Below are positions 17,426-26,591 of a DNA stretch of 64,000 nucleotides, piece after piece (position 1 is the first letter of the stretch; every line of letters begins with the position of its first letter). Below the pieces are notes generated by a model. It saw only the letters and a list, made by a program, of their open reading frames with translations, searched no databases and was not told the origin of the DNA. The stretch spans positions 2,714,001-2,778,000 of the forward strand of contig NZ_CP016464.1 in the NCBI RefSeq assembly GCF_001713455.1, written 5' to 3'. A program made the position numbers and the translations under genes. This DNA is from Bosea sp. RAC05. Lineage in GTDB: Bacteria > Pseudomonadota > Alphaproteobacteria > Rhizobiales > Beijerinckiaceae.

Positions 17426-19750
17426 ATGCGTATCGCGGTGGTCGGCGGCGGGCCTGCGGGGCTCTATTTCGCGCTCCTGATGAAGCGGGACTGGCCGGAT
17501 CTCGACATCACGGTCTTCGAGCGCAACCAGCCCGACGACACCTTCGGATTCGGTGTCGTCTTCTCCGACCAGACGCTCGACATCTTCAAGGCCGCCGACG
17601 AGGCGAGCTACGCCGCGATCCGCGACAATTTCGCATATTGGGACGACATCGAGGTCCACTTCAAGGACAGCGTCCACCGCGTCTCCGGCAACGGCTTCTG
17701 CGGCTGCTCGCGCCGCTCGCTCCTGCTGCTCGTCCAGGCGCGGGCCCGGGAACTCGGCGTCTCCCTGCGCTTCGGCGAGGAGGCGGCCGACATCGAGACG
17801 CTCAAGACGCAGTACGACCTCGTCGTCGGCTGCGACGGCATCAACAGCCGCATCCGCGAGGGCTGGCGCGATCGCTTCCAGCCGGAGGTCGATCTGCGGC
17901 CGAACCACTTCACCTGGATGGGCTCGACGCGGCCCTTCGACGCCTTCACCTTCTTCTTCAAGGAGACGCAGCATGGCGTCTTCATCGCCCATTGCTACCA
18001 GTATGAGGCCGGCCGCTCGACCTGGGTGCTGGAGACCGACCCCGACACCTTCCGGAAGGCCGGCCTCGGCGCGATGGACGAGGCGGCGTCGGCCGTCTTC
18101 CTCGAAGGCGTCTTCGCCGAGGAACTGCAGGGCCACCGGCTGATCACCAACCGCTCGCTCTGGCGCAACTTCCCGATGATCCGCTGCCGCAACTGGGTGG
18201 TCGAGAACGTCGTTCTGCTGGGTGACGCCAAGGCCACCGCGCATTTCTCGATCGGCTCGGGCACCAAGCTCGCGATGGAGGATGCGATCGGCCTGCACAA
18301 GGCCTTCCACAAGGCCGGCCTCCAGGTCGCCGACGCACTCGCCCTGTTCGAGCGCACCCGCCGCGAGGAGGTCGAGAAGACCCAGCATGCGGCGGATGTC
18401 TCGCTGGTCTGGTTCGAGCAGCTCGGCCGCTTCTGGGATTTCGATCCGCTGCGCTTCGCCTTCGGCCTGATGACCCGCTCCAAGGCGATCACCTATGACA
18501 ATCTCGCGCTGCGCGCGCCCGACATGGTCGCCGCCGTCGACGAGATGGTCGCGGGCGAACTCGGCCCGCTCGCCCGCCGCCGCAAGGACGGCAGCGCCGT
18601 GCCGCCGGCCTTCCAGCCGCTGAAGCTGCGCGATCTCACGCTGGAAAACCGCCTCGTTCTGGCGCCGATGTGCCAGTATTCGGCTGAAGAGGGCGTGCCC
18701 GGCGACTGGCACCTGATGCATTACGGCTCGCGCGCGATCGGCGGGCCCGGCCTGATCTTCACCGAGATGACCTGCGTCGCCGCCGATGCGCGGATCACGC
18801 CCGGCTGCGCCGGTCTCTACACCGATGCGCAGGAGGCCGCCTGGGCCCGCATCGTCGCTTTCGTCCACGCCAATTCCGCCGCCAAGCTCTGCCTCCAGCT
18901 CGGCCATGCCGGGCGAAAGGGCGCCACCAGACTGATGTGGGAGGGCATGGACCGCCCGCTGGCGGAGGGCGCCTGGCCGATCATCTCGGCCTCGCCCTTG
19001 CCCTATTACCCGGAGAGCCAGGTGCCCCGCGAGATGACGCGCGCCGACATGGACCGCGTGAAGGCGGAGTTCGTGGCGGCGGCCGAACGCGGCGCGCGCG
19101 CCGGCTTCGACATGCTCGAGCTCCACTGCGCCCATGGCTATCTGCTGGCGAGCTTCCTCTCGCCGCTGACCAACCGCCGCGGCGACGACTACGGCGGCTC
19201 GGTCGAGAACCGCCTGCGCTATCCGCTCGAGGTATTCCGGGCGCTGCGCGAGATCTGGCCGCGCGAGAGGCCGATGTCGGTGCGCATCTCCGCGACCGAC
19301 TGGGCGCAAGGTGGCCTCTCGGCGGAGGATTCGGTGGCCATCGCCGAGGCCTTCGCCGCCGAGGGCTGCGATCTCGTCGACGTCTCGACCGGCCAGACCG
19401 TGCGCGAATCGCGGCCGGTCTATGGCCGCATGTTCCAGACCCCGTTCTCGGACCAGATCCGCAACGAGGCCCGGGTCGCCACCATGTGCGTCGGCAACAT
19501 CACGACCGCCGACCAGGCCAACACCATCGTGGCCTCCGGCCGGGCCGATCTCGTCGCGCTCGGGCGCCCGCATCTGTCGGACCCGTCCTTCGTGCTGCGT
19601 TCGGCCGCCTGGTACGGCGTCGATCTGATGCAGCCGGTTCAATATGGGCCGGGCAAGGACCAGCTCCTGCGCAACACCCCGCGCGAGCGGCAGGACCTGG
19701 AGGCGCTCAAGCTCAAGGCCAAGCCGAGCCGGCATGCGCTGAGCCCGTGA
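17426..19750 (+). CDS. Two-domain flavoprotein: FAD aryl-CoA monooxygenase fused to old-yellow-enzyme reductase (2-aminobenzoyl-CoA monooxygenase/reductase type)
   Basis: A 774-residue fusion. Residues 1 to about 390 form a group-A flavin monooxygenase: FAD motif [10 protein letters not shown] near residue 5, the DG motif [12 protein letters not shown] near 136, and the GD motif [16 protein letters not shown] near 264. Residues about 395-770 form an old-yellow-enzyme domain: [16 protein letters not shown] near 402, the active-site [16 protein letters not shown] segment near 565, and [14 protein letters not shown]. This fusion is known from 2-aminobenzoyl-CoA monooxygenase/reductase, which hydroxylates and then reduces the ring; databases also call it salicylyl-CoA 5-hydroxylase/oxidoreductase. 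The neighbouring ligase fits either. I chose the ATG after GGGGAGAGG; an upstream in-frame TTG lies in the promoter. Confidence 0.92.
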   Translation: MRIAVVGGGPAGLYFALLMKRDWPDLDITVFERNQPDDTFGFGVVFSDQTLDIFKAADEASYAAIRDNFAYWDDIEVHFKDSVHRVSGNGFCGCSRRSLLLLVQARARELGVSLRFGEEAADIETLKTQYDLVVGCDGINSRIREGWRDRFQPEVDLRPNHFTWMGSTRPFDAFTFFFKETQHGVFIAHCYQYEAGRSTWVLETDPDTFRKAGLGAMDEAASAVFLEGVFAEELQGHRLITNRSLWRNFPMIRCRNWVVENVVLLGDAKATAHFSIGSGTKLAMEDAIGLHKAFHKAGLQVADALALFERTRREEVEKTQHAADVSLVWFEQLGRFWDFDPLRFAFGLMTRSKAITYDNLALRAPDMVAAVDEMVAGELGPLARRRKDGSAVPPAFQPLKLRDLTLENRLVLAPMCQYSAEEGVPGDWHLMHYGSRAIGGPGLIFTEMTCVAADARITPGCAGLYTDAQEAAWARIVAFVHANSAAKLCLQLGHAGRKGATRLMWEGMDRPLAEGAWPIISASPLPYYPESQVPREMTRADMDRVKAEFVAAAERGARAGFDMLELHCAHGYLLASFLSPLTNRRGDDYGGSVENRLRYPLEVFRALREIWPRERPMSVRISATDWAQGGLSAEDSVAIAEAFAAEGCDLVDVSTGQTVRESRPVYGRMFQTPFSDQIRNEARVATMCVGNITTADQANTIVASGRADLVALGRPHLSDPSFVLRSAAWYGVDLMQPVQYGPGKDQLLRNTPRERQDLEALKLKAKPSRHALSP

Positions 19751-19851
19751 TGCCACGGGGGCTGCCGCCGCCGCCTCCGGAACATCCTGCCTGCCGCAGG
19801 GTTGCCTGATCCGATGCCCGCACGCTGCGCGGGCCAGGAAAGGGTTATCCG

Positions 19852-20190
19852 ATGCTCCGCTCGCTTCCGGGCCTCGCGCTCGCCACCGCTCTCGCGGCCC
19901 TGACCTCCGCCGCCCTGGCCCAGCCGCAGGGCCAGACCACGACGGCCCCCTCGTCGCCGGCCGAGGCCAAGGCCAGTGGCGGCCTCGGTCCCAGGACCAC
20001 GAATACGACGGAGATCGACAAGGGCCAGAACATGATTTTGCCGAATGCCGGGCGTTCAGGCGAATCGGCGGCTCCGACCATGGTCTACGACTGCACGAAA
20101 AGGCCGCAGGACTGCACGACGCCCGTCAACCCGGGTGACAAGGCCGACCTGCCCGACACCTCCGCCGCGCCGCAGACGTCGAAGCCCTGA
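19852..20190 (+). CDS. Small exported protein of unknown function
   Basis: A 112-residue protein with a clear signal peptide (hydrophobic to about residue 22, ending AALA before QPQGQ). The mature part is Thr/Ser/Pro-rich with one short cysteine pair (YDCTKRPQDC) near residue 82 that could form a disulfide. I do not recognise a family. The ATG follows an AGGAAAGG ribosome site. It stands between the flavoprotein and the dioxygenase with about 100 bases on one side and 134 on the other, so its link to either is unclear. Confidence 0.7.
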   Translation: MLRSLPGLALATALAALTSAALAQPQGQTTTAPSSPAEAKASGGLGPRTTNTTEIDKGQNMILPNAGRSGESAAPTMVYDCTKRPQDCTTPVNPGDKADLPDTSAAPQTSKP

Positions 20191-20280
20191 GCGGCCGCTC
20201 CCGATTGCGTGGCTGCAACCTCCTCATTGCCGGCGCATCCATTCCATTGCCCGCCGCGCGCGCTATCTCTGGCCCAACAG

Positions 20281-20300
20281 CCGAGCCTGTTCAGGCTCGG
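20281..20300. promoter_or_regulatory. 20-bp inverted repeat upstream of the ring-cleaving dioxygenase
   Basis: CCGAGCCTG and CAGGCTCGG are separated by TT. It lies 24 bases before the dioxygenase ATG, ahead of the ribosome site GAAGGGG. It could be an operator or a leader hairpin. No regulator gene is adjacent. Confidence 0.4.
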
Positions 20301-20324
20301 TGAGATTGGTGAAGGGGCCATCAG

Positions 20325-21272
20325 ATGAAGCTCACCGGAATCCACCACGTCACCGCGATCTCGGCCGACGCGCCGGGCAATCGCCGCTTCTATGTCGAGA
20401 CGCTGGGCATGCGCCTGGTCAAGAAGACGGTGAACCAGGACGACACCTCGGCCTATCACCTGTTCTATGCCGATGGCGCCGGCTCGCCGGGCACCGACCT
20501 GACCTTCTTCGACTGGCCGGCCCCGCCCGCCCGCCGCGGCACCCATTCGATCGTCCGCACCTCGCTGCGCGTCGCCGACGAGGCCTCGCTCGATTGGTGG
20601 CGCCAGCGCCTGACGGCCGCCGGCGTCACAGTCTCGCCGATCCGCACCATCAACGGCCGCTCGGCTGTCGATTTCGAGGACCCGGAGGGCCAGCGTTTGA
20701 CGCTGCTCGCCGATGGCGGCGCGATTCCCTTCGTCGTGTGGGAGAACAGCCCGGTCCCGCCGGAGCACCAGATCCGCGGGCTCGGCCCGGTCACCATCTC
20801 CGTGCCGAAGCTGGAGCGTACCGAGGTCGTGCTGACGCAGTTGCTGGGGCTGGAGCGCATCGGCCGCTATCGCGACGCCGCCCATGCCACTGGCGAGATT
20901 CACGTCTTCAGGATTGGGGAGGGCGGCCCGGACGCGGAACTGCATGTCGCGGTCGAGCCGGATCTGCAGCAGGCGCGCGAAGGCGCGGGCGGTGTCCACC
21001 ATCTCGCTTTACGCACGCCGACCTTCGCCGATTACGACGCCTGGGCCGAGCGCCTGCGCGCGGCCGGCTATCCCAACAGCGGGCCGGTCGATCGCTTCTA
21101 TTTCCGCTCGCTCTATCTGCGCGAGCCCAATGGAATCCTGATCGAGATCGCGACCGACCAGCCGGGCTTCGCCACCGACGAGCCGGCCGAGACGATGGGC
21201 GAGGCGCTGTCGCTGCCGCCCTTCCTCGAAGGCCGCCGCGCCGCGATCGAGGCCGGCCTCAAGCCGCTGTGA
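20325..21272 (+). CDS. VOC-family ring-cleaving dioxygenase (MhqO/MhqA-like)
   Basis: Two-module glyoxalase/bleomycin-resistance (VOC) protein of 315 residues, the length of the hydroquinone-type ring-cleaving dioxygenases. Module 1 starts GIHHVTAISADAPGNRRFYVETLGMRLVKKTVNQDD, with the first metal-ligand His at HHVT (residue 6-7). Module 2 begins near residue 145 with the LGPVTISVPKLE strand, has another His in GGVHHLALRTP near 226, and a terminal Glu in GILIEIATDQPGF near 271. These would hold Fe(II) for extradiol cleavage of hydroquinone-like substrates. Unclear whether it belongs functionally to the neighbouring aryl-CoA cluster. A strong terminator follows. Confidence 0.88.
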   Translation: MKLTGIHHVTAISADAPGNRRFYVETLGMRLVKKTVNQDDTSAYHLFYADGAGSPGTDLTFFDWPAPPARRGTHSIVRTSLRVADEASLDWWRQRLTAAGVTVSPIRTINGRSAVDFEDPEGQRLTLLADGGAIPFVVWENSPVPPEHQIRGLGPVTISVPKLERTEVVLTQLLGLERIGRYRDAAHATGEIHVFRIGEGGPDAELHVAVEPDLQQAREGAGGVHHLALRTPTFADYDAWAERLRAAGYPNSGPVDRFYFRSLYLREPNGILIEIATDQPGFATDEPAETMGEALSLPPFLEGRRAAIEAGLKPL

Positions 21273-21305
21273 CCGGCGGCCTCGGCCGCGGAGCTCGACA
21301 GCATC

Positions 21306-21345
21306 GCGGGGCGGACCGGGCAGCCGGTCCGCCCCGCTGGTTTTT
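21306..21345 (+). terminator. Intrinsic terminator after the ring-cleaving dioxygenase
   Basis: Perfect 14-bp stem (GCGGGGCGGACCGG and its complement) with a GCAG loop, followed by TGGTTTTT. It ends the dioxygenase transcript and isolates the next gene. Confidence 0.85.
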
Positions 21346-21476
21346 GTCGCAATCGCCGGGTGGCCTTCACCCCGCCTTAACCAAGACCGCTTCTACTCGA
21401 AGCAGGCCGCTTTGCCGGCTCGCGCCGTCCCGTTGCGACGGCGTCGGTGTGTTGCGTCGGGTCGAGAGCGTTCGGG

Positions 21477-22652
21477 ATGTCGGGTCAAGGCTACAGGCTG
21501 CGCAAGGCGCCGCGAACCCGCTATCGGGTCGGCCATAACGTCTTCGTCCAGATCGCCGCCATCGTCGTCGCCTGCGGCATCGGCTATGTCGCGCTCGATC
21601 CCGGTCATGAGGTGCAGCGTCCCACCCCAGTGGCTGCCCAGCGCGACGTCATGGTCACGGGCTCGCTCGCCTCCTCGTCGACGGGCTATCGCGATCTGCT
21701 GAAGCCCGGCTTCGCGCTCGGGACCACGCCGTCGGCCTTCGGCGTGCATGCTCCGCTGCAGGCCGGGCTCCAGCGCAGCGAGGCGTCGGTCCCGCCCGCT
21801 CGCCTCCCGCTCTCAGCCGAGCCTTCCGCCGTCGCCGCCCTGCCGCCTTCATCTGCGGCGGCCCCATCGGCGCCTGCCGTCCAGCCGGCCCCTGCCGCGG
21901 TCGCGTCCGTCGCGGCGCCATCGGTCGAGCCGCAGGCCATCACCCGCATCGTCAAGGACGCGCCGCTGCCGGCGCCGCGCCCGGCCGACCTCAAGGGGCC
22001 GCAGTCGGCCGAACCGCCCGCCATCGCGCTGCGCCAGCCGACCCGCCGCGCCGCCAGCGTCGCCGCCGCGACGCCGGCCCCGCCGGCCGAGGACAACCGC
22101 TCCTTCCTCGAGAAGCTCTTCGGCGCGGCGCCCCAGCCCAAGGGGCCGGCCATGGCCTATGCCGCGCCGGAGGACGACGCGGTCGATCGCTCGCGCGGCC
22201 GCCGCCTCAGCCCGTCCTTCGGGCCCGCGCCCGGAGCCGCACAGGCCACGGCGATCTACGACATCAGCGCCAAGACCGTGCACATGCCCAACGGCGAAAA
22301 GCTGGAGGCCCATTCCGGTTTTGGCGACAAAATGGACGATCCCCGCTACGTCCATGTCCGGATGCATGGCGCGACGCCGCCCCACACCTACAATCTCGTC
22401 GAGCGTGAAGCGCTCTTCCATGGCCACCGCGCCCTGCGGATGCATCCGGTCGGAGGCAGCAGCGCGATCTATGGCCGCGCCGGCCTTCTGACCCACCCCT
22501 ATCTGCTCGGACCCAACGGCCAGTCCAATGGCTGCATCTCCTTCAAGGACTATGACCGCTTCCTGCAGGCCTATCTGCGCGGCGAGGTGAAGCGCATCGT
22601 CGTCGTCGCCAGCATGCGTGATGCGCCGACCTCGCTGATCGCCTCGCGTTGA
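21477..22652 (+). CDS. DUF2778 (Tlde1-like, L,D-transpeptidase-fold) protein with membrane anchor
   Basis: A 391-residue protein. Residues about 10-45 hold a basic stretch and one hydrophobic helix (FVQIAAIVVACGIGYVAL), so it is probably a type II membrane protein with its body in the periplasm. A long Ala/Pro-rich linker covers about residues 80-220. The C-terminal domain (about 255-385) is DUF2778, which includes the Tlde1 L,D-transpeptidase-like enzymes. The catalytic signature is HPVGGSSAIYGRAGLL followed by SNGCISF, giving His and Cys active-site candidates. A cell-wall role is likely; a secreted-toxin role as in Salmonella Tlde1 is not supported by any neighbouring type VI gene. ATG preferred to a GTG 30 bases upstream. 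Confidence 0.85.
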   Translation: MSGQGYRLRKAPRTRYRVGHNVFVQIAAIVVACGIGYVALDPGHEVQRPTPVAAQRDVMVTGSLASSSTGYRDLLKPGFALGTTPSAFGVHAPLQAGLQRSEASVPPARLPLSAEPSAVAALPPSSAAAPSAPAVQPAPAAVASVAAPSVEPQAITRIVKDAPLPAPRPADLKGPQSAEPPAIALRQPTRRAASVAAATPAPPAEDNRSFLEKLFGAAPQPKGPAMAYAAPEDDAVDRSRGRRLSPSFGPAPGAAQATAIYDISAKTVHMPNGEKLEAHSGFGDKMDDPRYVHVRMHGATPPHTYNLVEREALFHGHRALRMHPVGGSSAIYGRAGLLTHPYLLGPNGQSNGCISFKDYDRFLQAYLRGEVKRIVVVASMRDAPTSLIASR

Positions 22653-22741
22653 CGCGCAGGTGAGCGGCGCGTGATCATCGGTTGGGAAACGATGGGCCGA
22701 GCCGGGGCGTTCGGCTCCGTCGACCCACAGGGAGCCAGCCG

Positions 22742-23146
22742 ATGACCCGATCCGCGACCTTCACCCCCGCCGCGCGCCGCCTCCTGGCAGGCGCCACCTT
22801 TCTCGCCGCCACGATGGCCCTGCCTGCTCTGGCCCATCACGGCTGGGCCTGGGCTGAGGGCGAGCAGATGGAGCTCAAGGGCACGATCCGCACGATCTCG
22901 ATGGCCCCGCCGCATCCGATGCTGATGGTGACCGCCGCCGACGGCAGGGAGTGGCAGGTCGACCTCGGCAATCCCAACCAGACCGCGCGCTCCGGCTTCA
23001 CCGGCGAGACGGCCAAGCCCGGCGACGCCATCACCGCGCTCGGCAACCGCCATCTCGACAAGAGCAAGGCCCACATGAAGGCCGTGCGCATCGTCATCGC
23101 CGGGCAGAACTACGACATGTATCCGGAGCGTATCCGCACCAACTGA
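22742..23146 (+). CDS. DUF6152-family exported protein
   Basis: A 134-residue protein with a signal peptide (to about residue 28, LPALA before HHGW). The HHGWAWAEGEQMELKGTI opening and the compact beta-rich body (GREWQVDLGNPNQTARSG, KAHMKAVRIVI, YDMYPERI) match the DUF6152 family as I know it. Function unknown; the twin His at the mature N-terminus could bind a metal. The ATG follows GGGAGCC. Six bases separate it from the next membrane-protein gene, so they form a two-gene unit. Confidence 0.78.
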   Translation: MTRSATFTPAARRLLAGATFLAATMALPALAHHGWAWAEGEQMELKGTIRTISMAPPHPMLMVTAADGREWQVDLGNPNQTARSGFTGETAKPGDAITALGNRHLDKSKAHMKAVRIVIAGQNYDMYPERIRTN

Positions 23147-23152
23147 GGCCGC

Positions 23153-23620
23153 ATGGAGCTTCTCGCCGGTCTCGGGACATGGCCCGGAGCCGTGCTGCTC
23201 AAGCAGAGCGGCACGGCCTATCTCCTCGTCAACGCCAGCCACATCCTCGGCCTCGCCCTGCTGATCGGCGCGATCCTGCCGCTCGACCTCCGGCTGCTTG
23301 GCGTCTTCCGCAGCGTCCCGGTCGCCGCCCTCGCGCCCGTGCTGTCGCGCATGGCGGGAATCGGGCTTGGCCTCGCGCTCGTCACCGGCGCCTGGCTCTT
23401 CACGGTGCGCCCGGTCGAATATGCCCGCAATGCCGCCTTCCTCTGGAAGCTCGGCCTGCTCGCCCTGGCGCTCGCCAACATTGCCCTGCAGCACCGCAGC
23501 GCGGCCTATGTCCGCGCGCTCGCGGGTGACATCACCGCGGCGGTGCGCTGGCGCGCAACCGCTTCGGTCACGCTCTGGCTCAGCGTGCTGCTGGCGGGAC
23601 GCTGGATCGGCTTTCTCTGA
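23153..23620 (+). CDS. Small multi-pass membrane protein (DUF6644-like)
   Basis: A 155-residue protein with about four hydrophobic segments, at roughly residues 22-45, 63-82, 95-110 and 132-152. The first includes the NASHILGLALLIGAILPLDLRLLG stretch with a conserved-looking His and Asp-Arg pair, in line with DUF6644 proteins. Coupled to the DUF6152 gene upstream; homologues of the two are often neighbours. The partnership suggests a periplasmic domain protein working with a membrane anchor, possibly in redox or metal handling, but that is speculation. Convergent with topA, with only 23 bases between stops. Confidence 0.75.
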   Translation: MELLAGLGTWPGAVLLKQSGTAYLLVNASHILGLALLIGAILPLDLRLLGVFRSVPVAALAPVLSRMAGIGLGLALVTGAWLFTVRPVEYARNAAFLWKLGLLALALANIALQHRSAAYVRALAGDITAAVRWRATASVTLWLSVLLAGRWIGFL

Positions 23621-23643
23621 AGCGGCCGCCGGCCCCGGAGGCC

Positions 23644-26346
23644 TCAGCCCTTGGCGGCGGCCTTGGTCTTGGTCGCGGCGGCCTTCGGCTTGGCGGTGGC
23701 AGTCTTCGCCCCGGCCTTGGCGCCTGCTTTCGCCGCTGCGGGTTTGGCTGCAGACTTGGCCGCGGGCTTCTTCGCCGGCGCCTTGGCGGCCTTCGCCTTG
23801 CCGGGCCCCTTGACGCCGCTCGACTCGGCCTTGGCGTTGACCAGCTCCACCGCCTGCTCGAGCGTGATCGCCTCCTGCGTCAACGACTTCGGCAGCGTCG
23901 CGTTGACCTTGCCCCAGTTGACGTAAGGCCCGTACTTGCCCGCCCGCACCACGAGCTTGCCGCCGGTGGGGTGCTCGCCCAGATCGCGGCCGGGAACCGC
24001 GGCGCCACGCCCGAAGCGAGCGCCCGGCCCCCCTGTCTCCTTGGCGACGATGAGGTCGATGGCGCGGTTGCCGCCGATCTGCAGGATGTCGTCGTCCTTG
24101 TCGATATTGGCGTAGGTCTTGCCGTGCTGGACGTAAGGCCCGTAGCGGCCGATGCCGGCCAGAATCGGCTCGCCGCTCTCGGGATGCCTCGCGACCTCCT
24201 TCGGCAGCGAGAGCAAAGCGAGCGCCGTCGCAAGGTCGACGCTGCCCGGGCTCATGCCCTTGGGCAGGCTGGAGCGCTTGGGCTTCTCGCCCTCGCCGAG
24301 CTGGATATAGGGGCCGAAGCGCCCGTCGCGGACCGTGACCTCGGCCTCTGTCACCGGGTCCTTGCCGAGAATTCGCACGCCCGGCGCGCCGGTGCCGCCC
24401 TCGGCGGTGGCCTCGCCATCGGCGGCGGAGACGGTCAGAGGGCGGGTGTAGCGGCATTCGGGGTAGTTCGAGCAGCCGACGAAGGCGCCGAACTTGCCGA
24501 GCTTCAGCGACAGCGTGCCGGTGCCGCAGACCTGGCAGGAGCGCGGATCGCCGCCATCCTCCCGCTGCGGGAAGACATGGGGACCGAGCACGCCGTTCAG
24601 CGCCTCCAGCACCTCGGTGACGCGCAGATCCTTGGTGTCGCCGATCGACTTGGTGAATTCCTCCCAGAATTCGCGCAGCAGTACCTTCCAGTCGATCTCG
24701 GCATTCGAGACGCGGTCGAGCTTCTCCTCGAGCAGGGCGGTGAAGTCGAAGGCGACATAGCGGTTGAAGAAGCTCTCGAGGAACGCCGTCACCAGCATGC
24801 CCTTGTCCTCGGGCACGAGGCGCTTCTTCTCGATGCGGACATATTCGCGGTCGCGCAGCGTCGACAGCGTCGCGGCATAGGTGGAAGGCCGGCCGATGCC
24901 GAGCTCTTCCATGCGCTTGACGAGGCTGGCCTCCGAGTAGCGCGGCGGCGGCTCGGTGAAGTGCTGGTCGGCCGCGATGGCGCGCTTCTCGAGGGACTCG
25001 CCCGTCTTCATCACCGGAAGCTTCTTGGAGTCCTCGTCCTCCTCGTCGTCGCGGCTCTCCTGGTAGAGCGTCAGGAAGCCGTCGAAGAGCGTGACCTGGC
25101 CGGTGGCCCGCAGCTCGAGGTCGCGACCGGCGACGGTCGCCGCGATGTCGACCGTGGTGCGCTCGAGCGAGGCCGATTCCATCTGGCTGGCGATGGTGCG
25201 CTTCCAGATCAGCTCGTAGAGCCTGGCCTGTTCGGGCTCGAGATGGCGCGCGACCATGGCCGGCAGCCGGCCGAGATCGGTCGGGCGGATCGCCTCGTGG
25301 GCCTCCTGCGCGTTCTTCGCCTTGACGGTGTACTTGCGCGGCACGTCCGGCACATAGGCGTCGCCGAACTCCTTGCCGATGACGCGGCGCGCCGCGGCGA
25401 TGGCCGAGCCGTCCATGTCGACGCCGTCGGTTCGCATATAGGTGATGAGACCGACCGTCTCGCCGCCGATGTCGACGCCCTCATAAAGCCGCTGGGCCAG
25501 CTGCATCGTCCGCGCCGGAGCCAGCCCGAGCTTGCGGGAGGCTTCCTGCTGAAGGGTCGAGGTCTGAAAGGGCGGGTAGGGGTGGCGCTTGACCGGCTTG
25601 GCCTCGACATTGGCGACGTTGAAGGCGGCGCTCTCCAGCGCCTCCTTGAAGGCGCGGGCCTCGTCGCCGGTGCCGATGTCGAGCCGGGTGATCTTCTTGC
25701 CGTCGGCGCCGACGAGGCGGGCGTCGAAGACGCCGCCGGCCGCGGTCGCCAGCGTCGCCACCAGCGACCAGTACTCGCGGGCCCGGAAGGCTTCGATCTC
25801 GCGCTCGCGGTCGCAGACGATGCGCAGCGCCACCGACTGCACGCGCCCCGCGGAGCGGGCGCCCGGCAGCTTGCGCCAGAGCACTGGAGAGAGGGTGAAG
25901 CCGACGAGATAGTCGAGCGCGCGCCGCGCCAGATAGGCATCCACCAGCGCCTGGTCGACCTGGCGCGGATTGGCGAGCGCGGTCTGCACGGCATCCTTGG
26001 TCACCGCGTTGAAGGTCACGCGCTCGACGGGAATGCCCTTCAGCGCCTTCTTGGCATTGAGCGCCTCCAGCACGTGCCAGGAGATCGCCTCGCCCTCGCG
26101 GTCGGGGTCGGTCGCGAGGATCAGCTTGTCGGCGCCCTTGAGCGCCTTGACGATCTCGGCGACCTGCTTGGCCCCGCGCCCCTCGATCTCCCACTTCATC
26201 GCGAAGTCGTGCTCGGGATCGACCGAGCCGTCCTTGGCCGGCAGGTCGCGGATATGCCCGAAGGAGGCGATCACCTCGTAGTCCGAACCGAGATATTTGT
26301 TGATCGTCTTGGCCTTGGCCGGCGACTCGACGACGAGGAGCTTCAT
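23644..26346 (-). CDS. topA: DNA topoisomerase I (type IA)
   Basis: Relaxes negative supercoils; 900 residues, normal for alphaproteobacteria. The TOPRIM domain opens with MKLLVVESPAKAKTI and contains the metal-binding DPDREGEAISWH. The catalytic tyrosine is in GLITYMRTDGVDM near residue 310. One four-cysteine zinc motif (CQVCGTG, then CSNYPECRYT) lies near residue 600. Two or three GRFGPYIQ-type C-terminal repeats follow, then a Lys/Ala-rich tail from about residue 850 that is typical of rhizobial enzymes and binds DNA. The ATG at MKLL replaces an ORF start nine codons upstream. In many relatives topA follows dprA; here dprA is about 5 kb away in the opposite orientation. Confidence 0.96.
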   Translation of the reverse strand: MKLLVVESPAKAKTINKYLGSDYEVIASFGHIRDLPAKDGSVDPEHDFAMKWEIEGRGAKQVAEIVKALKGADKLILATDPDREGEAISWHVLEALNAKKALKGIPVERVTFNAVTKDAVQTALANPRQVDQALVDAYLARRALDYLVGFTLSPVLWRKLPGARSAGRVQSVALRIVCDREREIEAFRAREYWSLVATLATAAGGVFDARLVGADGKKITRLDIGTGDEARAFKEALESAAFNVANVEAKPVKRHPYPPFQTSTLQQEASRKLGLAPARTMQLAQRLYEGVDIGGETVGLITYMRTDGVDMDGSAIAAARRVIGKEFGDAYVPDVPRKYTVKAKNAQEAHEAIRPTDLGRLPAMVARHLEPEQARLYELIWKRTIASQMESASLERTTVDIAATVAGRDLELRATGQVTLFDGFLTLYQESRDDEEDEDSKKLPVMKTGESLEKRAIAADQHFTEPPPRYSEASLVKRMEELGIGRPSTYAATLSTLRDREYVRIEKKRLVPEDKGMLVTAFLESFFNRYVAFDFTALLEEKLDRVSNAEIDWKVLLREFWEEFTKSIGDTKDLRVTEVLEALNGVLGPHVFPQREDGGDPRSCQVCGTGTLSLKLGKFGAFVGCSNYPECRYTRPLTVSAADGEATAEGGTGAPGVRILGKDPVTEAEVTVRDGRFGPYIQLGEGEKPKRSSLPKGMSPGSVDLATALALLSLPKEVARHPESGEPILAGIGRYGPYVQHGKTYANIDKDDDILQIGGNRAIDLIVAKETGGPGARFGRGAAVPGRDLGEHPTGGKLVVRAGKYGPYVNWGKVNATLPKSLTQEAITLEQAVELVNAKAESSGVKGPGKAKAAKAPAKKPAAKSAAKPAAAKAGAKAGAKTATAKPKAAATKTKAAAKG

Positions 26347-26591
26347 GATGGCGTGTCTCGGTAACAGCCTCATCGGAGCGCGAAATGGCCCTGGGGCGAT
26401 CTCGCGACCGGTGACGGACGAGGGCGTTTGGAATTGCGCGCGAAAGTGGTTCAGCGAGCAGGCCGTGTCAAACGCCGAATGCCGATTGTGACGTTCGGCG
26501 TCGTTTTGGCCACAATGCCCGGCGCTGGCCGGTCAGGGGGCATGCATCCTCGGCGATCGAACTCGCTGGTCGCTCCCGACCGGGGCCGGCT

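Noticed and set aside
17342..19756. Open frame of about 800 codons antisense to the fused flavoprotein.
   Set aside because: The plus-strand protein has intact FAD and old-yellow-enzyme motifs throughout. The antisense frame is low-complexity (Arg, Ala, Glu, Asp) and is a shadow. The same applies to the long antisense frames at 2160-3995 and 4302-6083.
23644..26346. Glycine instead of serine after the MRTD of the TopA active-site region, considered as an unusual substitution.
   Set aside because: YMRTDG is, to my knowledge, the common form in alphaproteobacterial TopA.
26472..26501. ACGCCGAA/TTCGGCGT inverted repeat with a 14-base loop, considered as a terminator of the serine hydrolase gene.
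   Set aside because: The loop is long and the minus-strand T-run is only two to three bases. On the plus strand TTTT follows, but no plus-strand gene ends there.
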